Shown piece by piece: positions 8,790 to 20,442 of a DNA stretch of 64,000 nt. The position numbers and the translations under genes are program-made. Origin of the DNA: Myxococcota bacterium. GTDB lineage: Bacteria; Myxococcota_A; Polyangia; Polyangiales; Polyangiaceae. The stretch's first letter is position 1; each line of letters opens with the position of its first letter. The notes beneath the pieces were generated by a model. The model searched no databases, had not been told where the DNA came from, and saw only the letters and a list, made by a program, of their open reading frames with translations. Location: the NCBI GenBank assembly GCA_963169915.1, contig CAUJEM010000019.1:1-64000 (forward strand). The letters are read 5' to 3'.

Positions 8790-10414
8790 CTGGGAGGCCC
8801 CCGGGTGCCGGGCCCGCTCGACCAACGCGGTGAGCTCCGCTCGCGTGACCCCCAGACGCGCCGCCGTCTCACGCGCCAGCGAGGTGGTGGCCACCCCCGG
8901 CACGACGCGGTAGGTGGGGCGGCGCTCGGCGTCCAGCTCCACCTGGAAAAACGTGAGCCCGCGCGGCTGCTCGGCCTGGAAGCGCGTGATGAAGTCGAGC
9001 AGGTGCGTGCTCACCAAGACCTGCGGCTCGAGCAGCTCGAGCAGCTCGAGCACCAAGCGGAAGATCTCCTCGGCCTCGCTCGGGTTGGTGCCGGAGCACA
9101 GCTCGTCGAGCACCACGAACACCCCTGGCTTGGCGCGCTCGAACACCTCACGCACCCTGAGCAGCTCCGCGCCGAGCCTCCCCTCACAGTGGTCCGCGCT
9201 GCCCGGCTCCCGCATGGACACCACGAGCGAGCTTGCCCAACGGAGCCGCGCGCTGCGAGCGGGCACGGGGAAGCCCGCCTGGCCGAGGAGCTGCGCGAGC
9301 GCGACGGCCTGGAGCGCGCGCGTCTTGCCGCCGGAGTTCGGTCCGCTCAGCACCACGCCGTAGGCGCCTGGCTCGAAGCACACGTCCGTGGCGACGGGGC
9401 GGACACCCGCGACGAGCAGGTGCGGGTTCCACAGCGCCTCGAAGCACGACGGCTCCGCCTGCAGCTCCGCGAGGCAGGTCTCGAGCCCCGCCTGGGCCGC
9501 GCGCCCGCGCAGGCCTTGCCCCGCCAGGTACACCTCGAGATCCGCCAACACCACGAGCAGCGCGGTGACCGGCGCGACGAGGCCCGCAAACACCTCGTCG
9601 AAGGTGCGGTAGACCAGCTCCGTGGCGCGGAGCGGCGCCCCCCTCCAGAGCAGCAGCAGCCGCTGCCAGAGGCGGCGCAGCGGAGAGACGTAGAACGCGC
9701 TGTGCTGGTTGGGCTCGAGCTCCAGGAGCTGAACCTGCCTCAAGCGACCATCCCGGCCGACGCCGAGCCGGAGCTCCACGCCCACGGCGCGCTCCTCGTA
9801 GTCCAGCAGATCCAGCAGCCGCCGATAGGGCTGGCTCTCGGCGATCTCCCGCGCGTAGGCGCGCAGCTCCCCGAGCGCGGAGGTGGCGCTCTCGAAGCCC
9901 CCGGACAGTGCCTCGATCACGGTGCGGACCGCGCGCAGTGTGTCGGCGCGGCGCGCGCCCGGATCGTAGTCGACCCCCCCCGGGCAGAGCTCGACGAGCA
10001 GCTGCTGCAGGGCCACGACTCCGGCCCGCAGCTCGACCTCGAGCTGCGGGCGCTGCTCGAGCTCCCGAAACACCTGCTGCCGCCGCCGCGCGTCCTCCGG
10101 TGTACTCGGCAGCGCGAGCACGTCGAGCGCGCCCTTGCTCACCCGCGCTCCGCTGCCCTCCGCCAGCCCCGCCAGCAGCTCCTCGAGGAACACGTCCGCG
10201 GCGAAGCTCCGAGGCTCGAAGTGGCTGGGGGGGCGGCGTGGCGTGGCCAGGCGGCTGGCCAGCTCCGGCGCGCCTCCCCCGCTGACGAAGGCGAGCTCGA
10301 CCGCGCGCTCGAGCGCCTCGAGCTGCGCCGTGGGGCGCGGCGTGGCGCAGAGCAGATCCAAGCGCAGCGCGCGCGCTCCACGCGAGGTGGCGAGCGCCGC
10401 CGACGCCGCGCTGC

Positions 10415-10418
<4 letters not shown>
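8781..10418 (-). CDS. MutS-like ATPase (MutS domain III/V, no mismatch-recognition domain)
   Basis: 545 residues. The C-terminal third is a MutS-type ABC ATPase: Walker A GPNSGGKT, Walker [16 protein letters not shown] and the switch VSTHLLDF. The N-terminal part is helical (lever/clamp-like) and lacks the mismatch-binding domain, so this is a MutS-related paralogue rather than mismatch-repair MutS. The usual GPNMGGKS is altered at one Met position. Its GTG start overlaps the stop of fumarase by 4 bp (10415-10418), so it is probably translationally coupled. No function is established for this subgroup. Confidence 0.85.
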
Positions 10419-12055
<1,637 letters not shown>

Positions 12056-12062
12056 TCCGCGG

Positions 12063-12068
12063 AGCCTA
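12063..12068 (-). promoter_or_regulatory. -10-like TAGGCT upstream of fumarase
   Basis: A minus-strand TAGGCT is followed by 7 nt and then the fumarase ATG (12055). This is leaderless geometry with no clear Shine-Dalgarno sequence between them. Confidence 0.5.
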
Positions 12069-12143
12069 GTCTCCGACGGAGGACCCGCGAAGTGTCTAGC
12101 GCGAGCGCGCCCTCCCCTGGCCACGGCAGCGACGCCCGCGCGC

Positions 12144-14399
12144 TCAAGCGGGCTGGAGAAAGCGCGCCAGCACCTTCTTCGTCCCGTACCCCGGGAAGTC
12201 GACGAGGAGCACGGGCTCGGCGCGCAGCTCCACGCGCTCCACCGTCCCCACGCCGTAGCGCTCGTGGCGCACCCTGTCCCCGGGCGCCACGGCCTGCCCG
12301 GGCTCCTGCGGCGGCTGGCCCTCCTCCTCGAGGACGAGCCGGCGCTCGCCCGGCGCGAGCGCTGGCTCGGGAGCGGGCGCGCGGCGCGCCGGTGCGCCCC
12401 AGGCGCGCCCCAGGTGCGCCGGGCGCGAGCCCCCACCTGCTTTCCGCTGCCCTTCCCAGCGGACGACCGCGGCGGGCAGGTCCGTCAGGAAGCGGCTGGC
12501 CCTGCTGTAGCGCGTCCGCCCGAACAAGGTCCGGGTGCCGGCCCAGCTCAGGTAGAGCCGCTGGCGCGCGCGGGTGATCGCCACGTAGGCGAGCCGGCGC
12601 TCTTCGTCGAGCTCATGGGCGTCCTCTCCGTCGAGCCCACGGTACGGAAAGATGTCCTCCTCCATCCCGGTGATGAGCACGACCTCGTACTCGAGGCCCT
12701 TGGCGCTGTGCACCGTCATGAGCGTCACGGCCGGCTCTTGGGTCATGGCGTCCACGGCAGACACCAAGGCCACCCGCTCGAGCCACCCTCCCAAGGTGGG
12801 CTCGGACTCCGACCAGCGCGGGGCGTCTTCATACTCCTGGATGGAGCCCACGAGCTCCTCCAGGTTCTCCAAGCGGGCGTCCGCCTCGGGGGTGTCGGCG
12901 GCGACCAGCGCCGCCCGGTAGCCGCTGAGCTCCAGGACCTGCCGCGCCAGCGCGCTGGGCGAGAGCGACCGCGCGGCCTCCCGCAGCTCCTCCATGGTCG
13001 CCTGGAACTGACTCAGCCGACGCTTGGCCGCCGCCCCGAGCGCGTCGCCGCGCAGCGCTACCTCGATGACGTCGTAGACGCTCGAGCCGCGGGCGCTCGC
13101 GAGCGCCAGCAGCGCCTCCACCGTCTTGTCTCCGATGCCCCGTGGCGGCGTGTTGATGATGCGCACCAGATCCGTGTCGCTGCGGGGGTTGTCGAGCCAG
13201 CGCAGGTACGCGATGAGGTCCTTGACCTCCGCGCGCTCGAAGAAGCGCATGCCGCCGACGACCTGGTAATTGACGCGGTTCTCGCGCAGCGCCTCCTCCA
13301 GGACGCGGGACATGGCGTTGATCCGATAAAAGACCGCGATGTCGGCCGGGTGGGTGCCGCGGCGCCGCTCCGCCAAGATGGTGCTCACGACCCAGTGGGC
13401 CTCGGCGCGCTCATCGTCGAGCGAGTGCACGCGCACCGGCTCGCCGGCGGGCTGCTCCGTCCAGAGCGCCTTCGGCTCGCGCGAGCGCGCCCCCTGGATG
13501 ACCCCGAGCGCCGCCGCCACGACGTTGGCCGTGGAACGATAGTTTTGCTCGAGCTTGACCACCACCGCGTCCGGGAAGTCCCGCTGAAAGCCCAAGATGA
13601 GCCGCACGTCCGCGCCACGCCAGGAGTAGATGCTCTGGTCGTCGTCGCCCACCACGCACAGGTTCCGCGTCCCCGCCGACAACGCGCGCACCAGCCGGTA
13701 CTGCACCTGGTTGGTGTCTTGAAACTCGTCGACGAGCACGTGCGTGAAGCGGGCGCGCAGCTCCTCCGACGCCGGGCCCTGCCCCTCGGCGACCCGCAAG
13801 ACGTGGAGGATGAGATCGTCGAAATCCACGGCGTTGGCGGCCGCCAGCGCGCGCTCATAGCCCTCGTAGAGCTCGCGCAGCGTCTCGTCGGCGCGCCCCA
13901 GGCGCTGCGCTGCCCGTGGGTCGAGCGCCTCCTGCTTGAGCGCATGGATGCGCGCGAGCACCCGCTTCGGTGGGAGCTGGCGCTCGTCGTAGCCTCCCTC
14001 CCGCAAGACGCGCGTGAGCACGGCCTTCTGATCGGACTCGTCGTAGATGGTGAACTTCTCGCTGAGCCCGACGACGTCGTGGTAGCGGCGCAGCAGGCGC
14101 GCGCAGGTGGCGTGGAAGGTGCCGACCCACAGCTCCCGAGCCAAGGGCTCACCCAGCAGCTCCGTGAGGCGCTGCCGCATCTCGCCGGCGGCCTTGTTCG
14201 TGAAAGTGACGGCCAAGAGGCGGTAAGCCGGCACCCGGTGCGACACGACCAGGTGGGCGACCCGGTAGGTGATGACGCGCGTCTTGCCGCTGCCTGCGCC
14301 CGCGAAGACCAGCAGCGGGCCGTCGACGTGCGCCACGGCGGCAGCCTGCGCCGCGTTGAGCGCCGTCAGCGGGCTGGGGGTGGGCTCCTCCAGAGTCAC
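12144..14399 (-). CDS. pcrA: UvrD/PcrA-family ATP-dependent DNA helicase
   Basis: 751 residues, the usual length for UvrD/PcrA/Rep superfamily 1A helicases that unwind DNA 3'-5' in repair and replication restart. Motifs in order: Q-motif LNAAQAAAV, Walker [10 protein letters not shown], motif [10 protein letters not shown], motif [40 protein letters not shown] and VAITRA. The tail [14 protein letters not shown] is the Tudor-like RNAP-interacting fold of PcrA/UvrD. It starts with GTG. It is divergent from the DUF4272 gene across a 74-bp gap. uvrD would be an equally valid name. Confidence 0.93.
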   Translation of the reverse strand: MTLEEPTPSPLTALNAAQAAAVAHVDGPLLVFAGAGSGKTRVITYRVAHLVVSHRVPAYRLLAVTFTNKAAGEMRQRLTELLGEPLARELWVGTFHATCARLLRRYHDVVGLSEKFTIYDESDQKAVLTRVLREGGYDERQLPPKRVLARIHALKQEALDPRAAQRLGRADETLRELYEGYERALAAANAVDFDDLILHVLRVAEGQGPASEELRARFTHVLVDEFQDTNQVQYRLVRALSAGTRNLCVVGDDDQSIYSWRGADVRLILGFQRDFPDAVVVKLEQNYRSTANVVAAALGVIQGARSREPKALWTEQPAGEPVRVHSLDDERAEAHWVVSTILAERRRGTHPADIAVFYRINAMSRVLEEALRENRVNYQVVGGMRFFERAEVKDLIAYLRWLDNPRSDTDLVRIINTPPRGIGDKTVEALLALASARGSSVYDVIEVALRGDALGAAAKRRLSQFQATMEELREAARSLSPSALARQVLELSGYRAALVAADTPEADARLENLEELVGSIQEYEDAPRWSESEPTLGGWLERVALVSAVDAMTQEPAVTLMTVHSAKGLEYEVVLITGMEEDIFPYRGLDGEDAHELDEERRLAYVAITRARQRLYLSWAGTRTLFGRTRYSRASRFLTDLPAAVVRWEGQRKAGGGSRPAHLGRAWGAPARRAPAPEPALAPGERRLVLEEEGQPPQEPGQAVAPGDRVRHERYGVGTVERVELRAEPVLLVDFPGYGTKKVLARFLQPA

Positions 14400-14473
14400 C
14401 CGAGGGCGATAGCACGGCCTCGGCCCAGCGGGAGCCTCACGCGGCTCCCCGCTTGACGGCTCGGCCGCACCCC

Positions 14474-15646
14474 ATGATGACCCGCCGCGTGCCGCGCTTG
14501 ACGCTCTACCTCCGCTCTCCTCACGGCCCTGACGCCACGCTCCTCGAGCGCTTGGCGGCGCCTGCCCGAGTGGAGCGCCGGAGGACGGACACCGAGGACG
14601 GCTGGCTCCTCACCTGGCCCGAGACCCGGCTGTTGCTGCTGCGCTTGCCCGAGCAGGTCGTCCCACAGCACCTGGAGACCCTCGGCCACTTCATCGACCA
14701 CGAGACCCACCAGCACGACCCCGCCGCCAGCGTGCTGATCCGCCAGACGCAGACGATCTTGGCGGTGGAGATCGAGAAGGAGCTCCCGGAAGAGGCGGAC
14801 GTCACCCAGGAGTTTCTCTCCAGCCTCGCCGCCCAGCTCGACGCGCTCATCTTCGTCGAGGGGCTGCTGCTCAGCGCGACGGGAGCGGTGCTGGCGCACC
14901 CCACCGAGGCCGAGGAGGACGCTCACTGCGAGCGCTGCGAGGCCCACGACGACGCTCCCGAGGCCACCCCTCACGCTCACGGCCAGGACACCCCGCACGG
15001 TCACCACCACGACCACGGTCACGACCACGGTCACCACCACGACCACGGTCACCACTACGACCACGGTCACCACCACGACCACGACCACCACGACGACGAC
15101 CACCACCACCACCACGACCACCACGCTCACGGCCCCCCCGCGCCCGCGCAGGTCGCCGTGCGGCTCCTCGGGCTGCTCACGCTTCTTGCGCGGGCGCACC
15201 TCGAGGCCACGCCCTCCCTGGACGCGGCTGAGCAGCACCGCCTCGCGCTCCTCGACGAGAGCCGTCAGCGGGGCGCCAGCCTCTCGTTGACGACGCACGA
15301 GCGGCGCCTGCTCGAGCGCCCCCTCGGCGGGTTCACGGCGGACGAGCTGGGGGCGCTCTCATGGCGCGTGGAGCAGGCCGCCGTCCTGGCCTGGGCGCTC
15401 GGGCGGCACGAGCTCCGCGACCTCGAGCGGCCGACCACCTCGAGCGAGGCGGCGGCGCTCGCGGCGCTGCTCACCGCGGCCGCTCCGCCGCTGCTCGCGT
15501 GCCCCGTGCTCCGGCCGCGCGACGAGCTCCAGCGCGCGGCGCAGCGCGTCGACCACTCGGCGCCGCGCACGGCGCTGGCGTCGGAGGTCGCGCGTGAGCG
15601 TGGCCGAGCGCTGACGTGGCTGCTCGGCGGTGAGCTCCGAGCGTGA
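14474..15646 (+). CDS. DUF4272 domain protein with CxxC and His-rich insert
   Basis: 390 residues. The N-terminal ~150 residues are mixed alpha/beta with acidic EIEKELPEEADVTQEF. The C-terminal half carries DUF4272 hallmarks (E..LLE.PLGG.T.DEL..LSWR.E....LAWALGRHEL). Between them lies HCERC (C152, C155) followed by codons 167-219, a 53-residue tract containing 30 His interleaved with Asp and Gly. This looks like a metal-binding insertion (Zn, Ni, Co or Cu by analogy with other His-rich tails), but no metal transporter or enzyme is adjacent. ATG 14474 is used because the upstream frame starts only at a TTG. DUF4272 has no known biochemical function. Confidence 0.85.
   Translation: MMTRRVPRLTLYLRSPHGPDATLLERLAAPARVERRRTDTEDGWLLTWPETRLLLLRLPEQVVPQHLETLGHFIDHETHQHDPAASVLIRQTQTILAVEIEKELPEEADVTQEFLSSLAAQLDALIFVEGLLLSATGAVLAHPTEAEEDAHCERCEAHDDAPEATPHAHGQDTPHGHHHDHGHDHGHHHDHGHHYDHGHHHDHDHHDDDHHHHHDHHAHGPPAPAQVAVRLLGLLTLLARAHLEATPSLDAAEQHRLALLDESRQRGASLSLTTHERRLLERPLGGFTADELGALSWRVEQAAVLAWALGRHELRDLERPTTSSEAAALAALLTAAAPPLLACPVLRPRDELQRAAQRVDHSAPRTALASEVARERGRALTWLLGGELRA
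14972..15130 (+). repeat. His/Asp/Gly codon repeat within the DUF4272 gene
   Basis: Imperfect tandem repeats with unit around GGTCACCACCACGACCAC encode the His-rich tract. The low-complexity CAC/GAC/GGT run also produces a poly-valine open frame on the other strand, which is not a gene. Such repeats are prone to length change; all complete 18-nt units keep frame. Confidence 0.85.
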
Positions 15647-15659
15647 GCGCGGCCACCCT

Positions 15660-16712
15660 CTACTGCGGCGGCTCGAACCGCTCACAGGTGTCCGCGATGA
15701 CGCCGATGGCGCTGTCGAAGAACGGCGTGTAGTCCGGCTCGGCGACGCTCCCTCGCAGCCCCCGCGCCCCCCAGCGCTGAACGAACTCATACCAGTGCCG
15801 CTGCTTGGTGGGGTTGGGCAGCGCGCCACCCTGGAAGAGCCCCAGCACCACGACCGCCTCCGCGTTGCCGCGCTTGGCGGCGACGACGGCGTCGTACCAC
15901 TGCTGCGGTGTCCCGGTGTCCTCGAAGTTGCCGTCGTCGCTGATGAAGGTGACCACCAGGACGGCGTCGCTCCGCAAGAAGCCTGCATTACAGCCGGCCG
16001 GCGCGTTCAAGGCCGGGCTCACCGCCGCGACCAGCGCGTCCATCGGGCGCTCTGCAGCGGCGCCGGCGAGCCCCACGGTCGCCGCGCACGCGAAGGCCTC
16101 GCCGAGGTTGGGCTGCGCCGCGGTGAGGTAGCGGTGCCCGCCCACGAAGCCGCAGTCTCGCTCGCTCGAGCCCGCCCCCCGCGGGTGCACGACCCCAGCG
16201 CCGAGCGTCGCGTCACAGCCCGTCGCGACGTTGGTGCACGCGTGCGGCGTACAGGTGGCGTGAGGCCTGGCCGCACAAGCGCTCGCCGTGCAGCGTGACT
16301 CGGCGTCCGTGTCGACCACCATCACCTGAAAGTCTCCGACGGTGGTGGCCTGCGTGATGGACTGCATGAAGCGCGGGAAGGCCGCGGTGAGGGCAGCCTG
16401 CTCCTCCTGCATGGACACCGAGGAGTCGATGACGAACAAGAAATCCACCTTGCTGCACCCCTGGGCTTCGGCGTCACTCCCTGCGTCAACGACGATGGGC
16501 GCCCCTCCCCCACCGCCCGTGCCGCTGGCGCCGCCGCCCGGCTGCGCCCCCGCGCCGGCGCCGGCGCCCGCGCCGCTGGCGCCCCCCGCACCGCTGGCGC
16601 CGCCGGCCGCGCCGAAGCCCTCCTCACCCCCGCCGCCGGCGCCGCCCGCGCTGCACGCGACCACCCCCGCCATCCACGCGGCGGCGACCACACCGCTCCA
16701 GATCCTCAGCAC
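15660..16712 (-). CDS. VWA-like lipoprotein with Gly/Ala-rich linker
   Basis: 350 residues starting at GTG. A lipoprotein signal peptide ends in the lipobox VVAC (Cys near residue 20), followed by ~60 residues of Gly/Ala/Ser linker and then a von Willebrand factor A-like fold. The metal-ion-dependent adhesion motif DSSVSM (DxSxS) is present in FLFVIDSSVSM, with an ISDDGN segment later. Several Cys pairs lie in the middle (ESRCTASACAARPHATC), suggesting disulfides outside the cytoplasm. Probably anchored to the outer or inner membrane and exported. Myxobacteria carry many such VWA lipoproteins of unknown ligand. It converges with the DUF4272 gene. Confidence 0.85.
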   Translation of the reverse strand: MLRIWSGVVAAAWMAGVVACSAGGAGGGGEEGFGAAGGASGAGGASGAGAGAGAGAQPGGGASGTGGGGGAPIVVDAGSDAEAQGCSKVDFLFVIDSSVSMQEEQAALTAAFPRFMQSITQATTVGDFQVMVVDTDAESRCTASACAARPHATCTPHACTNVATGCDATLGAGVVHPRGAGSSERDCGFVGGHRYLTAAQPNLGEAFACAATVGLAGAAAERPMDALVAAVSPALNAPAGCNAGFLRSDAVLVVTFISDDGNFEDTGTPQQWYDAVVAAKRGNAEAVVVLGLFQGGALPNPTKQRHWYEFVQRWGARGLRGSVAEPDYTPFFDSAIGVIADTCERFEPPQ

Positions 16713-16810
16713 GGCTTCGACCTCATGGGCTCATCGTACCATCGGTCGGCAGCTCGACGTACGTCTGCCCTCCATGCAGGTCGCAGCGTCGACTTTCCGC
16801 GCTCCTCCCC

Positions 16811-16816
16811 TAAGCT
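16811..16816 (+). promoter_or_regulatory. -10-like TAAGCT, 7 nt before ATG
   Basis: TAAGCT is followed by 7 nt and the ATG at 16824, the same spacing as the TAGGCT set. It supports choosing this start. Confidence 0.4.
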
Positions 16817-16823
16817 CCTGGCG

Positions 16824-17888
16824 ATGCCGGCGCCCCTCGGCTCTGTCAGCTCCGGGTCCGTCGAGCCTCCCGCGCTCGCTGCCTGGCTCGAGCTCGGCTC
16901 GACGCCGCTGCGCCCCATCGCGCGCTGCGCCTGCTGCCCCGCCCCGGGGACGTCCGCCCTGCGCCTCGCCTCACTTGGGCTGCTCGTTCCGCTGTGCGCG
17001 GCCTGCCGCGAGCACGTCGCCCAAGCGCGGACGCATCGCCTCGCGGCGCTCCTCGCGTCCCTGCTGCTGGGCGCGAGCTGCGCTGCCACGACGCCGCTGG
17101 TGGTCCCCGCCTGGCCCTGGTGGTCTAGCGCCCTCAGCGGCGCCCTCGCCGCCGGCTTACCGCTGGCCCTCTGGTGGTGGCTCCGGCGTGCCCCCGCGCT
17201 CGGGCACGCGGCCGCAGCGGAGTGTGCGGCCCTCGCCAGAGACGGCCGGCTCGTGTGCCTCGATCCGAGCTTCGGCCTGGCCTTGGCGGCCGCCAATGAC
17301 CTCCCCGTCCGGCTCGCGCCCGCGCCATCCTGGCTCCTCCCCCGATGGCTCGGGGTCGGCGTGCTGCTGAGCGGCGCGCTCGGGCTGGGGCTCGGCCACC
17401 TGCACCAGCCAGAGACGCGGGTGCTCAACCTCACCACCGAGAGCTGGACCTTGGAGGTCGACGGGCGCCCCCTCGCCACGCTCTTGCCTTCACGCGTCGA
17501 GAGCTCGGCCGCGGGCGCCGCCCTGCGCCTGCCGGCGGGGCGGCATCACCTGCTGGCGCGCGCTCGGGGCGGCGCCGTGATCGCCGAGGCGCGCGTGGAG
17601 CTCCGCGGCGGCGCACGCTACCTCTACGCCCCCGCTGCCCCGGAGATCTGCTTCTGGCTGGAGGAGCGCACCCAAGGCAGCGGGGCGGCGGCGGCTCCCA
17701 GCATCACGCCGCTGCGCAGTGACACCGGCTTGCATGAGCTCCCGAGCGAGCTCGATCGCTGGTTCAGCCCGCTCCCCGCCGGCTCGTCCCCCCTGCTCGG
17801 GAGCAGCGGCGGGCGCCTGCGCGCCCTGAGGCAAGCCCGCTGTCTAGAGCTGGAACCCGCGGTCGCCAAGGCCTTCGGCCGAGACTGA
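16824..17888 (+). CDS. Membrane protein with zinc-ribbon-like CxxC pairs and PEGA-like domain
   Basis: 354 residues. The N-terminus has two CxxC pairs ([10 protein letters not shown] and LCAACREH), a likely small zinc ribbon. Three hydrophobic segments follow (two around 80-125, one around 180-200). After these, a PEGA-like beta domain is visible: [15 protein letters not shown] ... [14 protein letters not shown]. The last ~70 residues contain CFWLEE and are not recognised. ATG 16824 is chosen over a longer frame because of the TAAGCT box and because the extra 33 residues look non-coding. Topology suggests the PEGA-like part is outside the cytoplasm. It may run into grpE 64 bp downstream, but grpE has its own promoter. 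Confidence 0.72.
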   Translation: MPAPLGSVSSGSVEPPALAAWLELGSTPLRPIARCACCPAPGTSALRLASLGLLVPLCAACREHVAQARTHRLAALLASLLLGASCAATTPLVVPAWPWWSSALSGALAAGLPLALWWWLRRAPALGHAAAAECAALARDGRLVCLDPSFGLALAAANDLPVRLAPAPSWLLPRWLGVGVLLSGALGLGLGHLHQPETRVLNLTTESWTLEVDGRPLATLLPSRVESSAAGAALRLPAGRHHLLARARGGAVIAEARVELRGGARYLYAPAAPEICFWLEERTQGSGAAAAPSITPLRSDTGLHELPSELDRWFSPLPAGSSPLLGSSGGRLRALRQARCLELEPAVAKAFGRD

Positions 17889-17915
17889 GCGGCCGCGCGA
17901 CGAGGGCCGTGGTGG

Positions 17916-17943
17916 TTGGCAGGGCAGCGCGCGTGGCTATAGT
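17916..17943 (+). promoter_or_regulatory. Sigma-70-type promoter of grpE (TTGGCA-16-TATAGT)
   Basis: The -35 TTGGCA (17916-17921) and -10 TATAGT (17938-17943) each differ from consensus at one base and are separated by 16 bp. The -10 ends 9 nt before the grpE GTG, so the transcript would carry almost no leader. This is the best bipartite promoter seen in the window. Confidence 0.65.
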
Positions 17944-17952
17944 GCTCCCGCC

Positions 17953-18519
17953 GTGAACGACGAGTCCCCCCCTGATAGCACCAACCAGCCGGCGTCCTCC
18001 AGGCCGGGCGCCCCCGCAGACGCTCCCAGCGCGGAGGGCCCCGAGGCCGTACCTGCGGCAGCCCTCGATCCCTTGGCGGTCGCGGAGGCCGAGGCCCAGC
18101 GTTACAAAGATCAGCTCTTGCGCACCGCCGCGGATTTCGACAACTTCCGCAAGCGCAGCCGCAAAGAGGTGGAGGACGCAGCGCTCCGCGCGCGAGATCA
18201 GGTGCTCAAGGAGCTGCTGCCGGTCTTCGACAACCTGGAGCGCGCCGCGCTGGCGGCGGAGGACACCCAGGACGTCACGTCCGTGGCCGACGGGGTCAAG
18301 ATGGTCCTACGCCAATTTCTCGATACCTTGGGCAAGCTGGGCATCGAGCGGATCGCCACCGTGGGCGAGCCCTTCGATCCCGCGCTGATGGAAGCCATCC
18401 AGCAGCTCCCCTCCACGGAGTTTCCGCCTGGCGCGGTCACCAACGAGGTGCTCGCTGGCTATCGGCAGGGGGAGCGCCTGCTCCGTGCCGCGCTGGTGGT
18501 GGTCGCCCAGGCACCCTGA
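17953..18519 (+). CDS. grpE: GrpE, nucleotide exchange factor of DnaK
   Basis: 188 residues. GrpE releases ADP from DnaK and so drives the Hsp70 cycle in the cytoplasm. Seen: a Pro/Ala-rich variable N-terminus (about 45 residues), a long coiled coil with [23 protein letters not shown], and the C-terminal beta wing with [14 protein letters not shown] and [18 protein letters not shown]. It starts with GTG immediately after a strong promoter. dnaK follows 78 bp downstream, giving the classical grpE-dnaK order. No dnaJ lies next to them. Confidence 0.95.
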   Translation: MNDESPPDSTNQPASSRPGAPADAPSAEGPEAVPAAALDPLAVAEAEAQRYKDQLLRTAADFDNFRKRSRKEVEDAALRARDQVLKELLPVFDNLERAALAAEDTQDVTSVADGVKMVLRQFLDTLGKLGIERIATVGEPFDPALMEAIQQLPSTEFPPGAVTNEVLAGYRQGERLLRAALVVVAQAP

Positions 18520-18540
18520 CCAACCCGTCACAAGTCTTGG

Positions 18541-18558
18541 AAGCCGCTAGGCTTTTTC
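18541..18558 (+). terminator. Weak hairpin with T-tract between grpE and dnaK
   Basis: AAGCC-GCTA-GGCTT forms a 5-bp stem with a 4-nt loop followed by more T residues. It could be an attenuator. The same bases contain TAGGCT (18548-18553), which could instead be a -10 box for dnaK with a ~40-nt leader. The two readings cannot be separated by eye. Confidence 0.3.
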
Positions 18559-18582
18559 TCGACTCGGCCACGCGCTTCTCAC

Positions 18583-18588
18583 TACAAT
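18583..18588 (+). promoter_or_regulatory. -10-like TACAAT, 9 nt before dnaK ATG
   Basis: TACAAT lies 9 nt before the dnaK ATG, like the grpE -10. A poor -35 candidate, TCGACT, sits 18 bp upstream. No sigma-32 or CIRCE element was found. Confidence 0.4.
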
Positions 18589-18597
18589 GGGGCCGGG

Positions 18598-20442
18598 ATG
18601 CGCAAGATCATCGGTATCGATCTCGGCACCACCAATTCGTGTGTCGCCGTGCTGGAAGGGACCTCTGCCTCGGGAGAGCCTGAGGTCAAGCTCATCCCGA
18701 ATGGCGAGGGCGCGCGCACCACCCCCTCGGTGGTCGCCTTCACTGCGTCCGGTGAGCGGCTGGTCGGCCAAATTGCCAAGCGCCAAGCGACCACGAACGC
18801 GGGGAGCACGGTGCACGCCGTCAAGCGCCTGATGGGGCAGAAGTTCCGCTCGGAGGAGGTGCAGCGGCAGTGCCGTAACGTCTCGTACGGGATCGTCGAG
18901 CATGAGAACGGCGACGCTTGGGTCACGCTGCAAGACAAGCAGCTGTCTCCCCCGGAGATCTCCAGCCTCATCATCGGCGCGCTCAAGGCCTCCGCGGAGC
19001 GCTTCCTCGGAGAGCCCGTCACCGAGGCCATCATCACCGTCCCCGCCTACTTCGACGACGCTCAGCGCCAGGCCACCAAGGACGCGGGTCGGATCGCGGG
19101 GCTCGACGTCAAGCGCATCCTCAACGAGCCCACCGCCGCCGCGCTGGCCTACGGCCTCGACCAGCGAGGCTCCGAACGCATCGCCGTCTACGATCTCGGC
19201 GGCGGCACCTTCGACCTCTCGGTCCTCGAGATCTCCGATGGCGTCTTCAACGTCAAGGCCACCGGCGGTGACACACACCTGGGCGGCGAGGACTTCGACA
19301 TCCGGCTCATCGAGACGCTCGCGGAAGAATTCGCCGCCAAGCACCACGTCGATCTGCGCCAAGACCGCCTCGCCCTGCAGCGGCTCCGCGAGGCCGTGGA
19401 GAAGGCGAAGCACGAGCTGTCCAGCTCGCTCACCACCGAGATCAACATCCCGTTCATCACCACCGGCCCGAGCGGCCCCCTGCACATCGAGCGCAGCCTG
19501 AAGCGCAGTGAGCTGGAGATCATGACGCGGGAGCTGGTAGAGCGCACGATCACCACGTGCCAGCAGGTCCTCAAGGACGCCAAGCTCACCCCGGAGGACA
19601 TCCAGCAGGTGGTCCTCGTCGGCGGCATGACGCGCATGCCCGCCGTCCAGCGCGCGGTCAAGGAGTTCTTCGGGAGGGAGCCGCACAAGGGCGTCAATCC
19701 GGACGAGGTGGTCGCGGTCGGCGCGGCGATCCAAGGCGCCGCGCTCGGCGGTGAGATCGAGGCGGTCTTGCTGCTCGACGTCACCCCGCTGTCCATCGGC
19801 GTGGAGACGGGCGGCGGGGTGTTCACCGCGCTCATCCCGCGCAACACCACCGTGCCGACCGAGCGCAGTGAGCTCTTCACCACCAGCGTGGACAATCAGC
19901 CCTTCGTGCCCATCCACGTCCTCCAAGGCGAGCGAGAAATGGCGGCGGACAACCGCAGCCTCGCGCGCTTCGAGCTCACGGGGCTGCCCCCCGCGCCGCG
20001 CGGCGTCCCCAAGATCCAGGTCACCTTCCGGATCGACGCCAACGGCATCTTGTCCGTCGAAGCCAAGGACCTCGCCACGGGGCGCTCCCACTCGGTGAGC
20101 GTGACGCCCGCCAGCGGGCTCAGCCACGCGGAGATCGAGCGGATCATCGGGGAGGGGCGCCAACACGAAGAGACCGATCGCCTCCGCCGAGAGCTGGCGG
20201 AGCTCAAGAACCAAGCGGAGACGCTGCTCTACACCACCACCCAGGCCCTCGAAGGCTACGTCGATCTATTGGACGCCGAGACCCTCGCCGGCGTCCGCGG
20301 AGAGGCCGACGAGCTGCGCCGCCTGCTGGACGGCGGCGCCTCCCTCGACGCCATCCGTGACGCATACTCCAGGCTCGAGAACTCTACCTTCGCCATCGCC
20401 GAGCAGATGTACGGCGGCGGCGGTGATGGCGAAGGCGCGTGA
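18598..20442 (+). CDS. dnaK: Molecular chaperone DnaK (Hsp70)
   Basis: 614 residues. ATP-dependent chaperone acting with GrpE and a J-protein on unfolded proteins. Seen: phosphate-1 loop [28 protein letters not shown], phosphate-2 [13 protein letters not shown], adenosine motif [10 protein letters not shown], interdomain linker [16 protein letters not shown], then the substrate-binding beta sandwich and helical lid. The tail ends [11 protein letters not shown]. It is slightly short for the family because of a short lid and tail. The TGA overlaps the GTG of the next gene by 4 bp, so the kinase-like protein is translationally coupled. Whether this is the sole or a paralogous DnaK cannot be told here; myxobacteria carry several. 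Confidence 0.95.
   Translation: MRKIIGIDLGTTNSCVAVLEGTSASGEPEVKLIPNGEGARTTPSVVAFTASGERLVGQIAKRQATTNAGSTVHAVKRLMGQKFRSEEVQRQCRNVSYGIVEHENGDAWVTLQDKQLSPPEISSLIIGALKASAERFLGEPVTEAIITVPAYFDDAQRQATKDAGRIAGLDVKRILNEPTAAALAYGLDQRGSERIAVYDLGGGTFDLSVLEISDGVFNVKATGGDTHLGGEDFDIRLIETLAEEFAAKHHVDLRQDRLALQRLREAVEKAKHELSSSLTTEINIPFITTGPSGPLHIERSLKRSELEIMTRELVERTITTCQQVLKDAKLTPEDIQQVVLVGGMTRMPAVQRAVKEFFGREPHKGVNPDEVVAVGAAIQGAALGGEIEAVLLLDVTPLSIGVETGGGVFTALIPRNTTVPTERSELFTTSVDNQPFVPIHVLQGEREMAADNRSLARFELTGLPPAPRGVPKIQVTFRIDANGILSVEAKDLATGRSHSVSVTPASGLSHAEIERIIGEGRQHEETDRLRRELAELKNQAETLLYTTTQALEGYVDLLDAETLAGVRGEADELRRLLDGGASLDAIRDAYSRLENSTFAIAEQMYGGGGDGEGA

Noticed and set aside
14396-15298. Minus-strand 300-residue open frame with a long poly-valine run
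   Set aside because: It is the antisense of the His codon repeat (CAC read as GTG) in the DUF4272 gene. No family match, and codon bias fits the plus-strand gene.
18527-18553. Sigma-32-like heat-shock promoter before dnaK (CTTGGAAG)
   Set aside because: No matching CCCCAT-type -10 at the proper distance.
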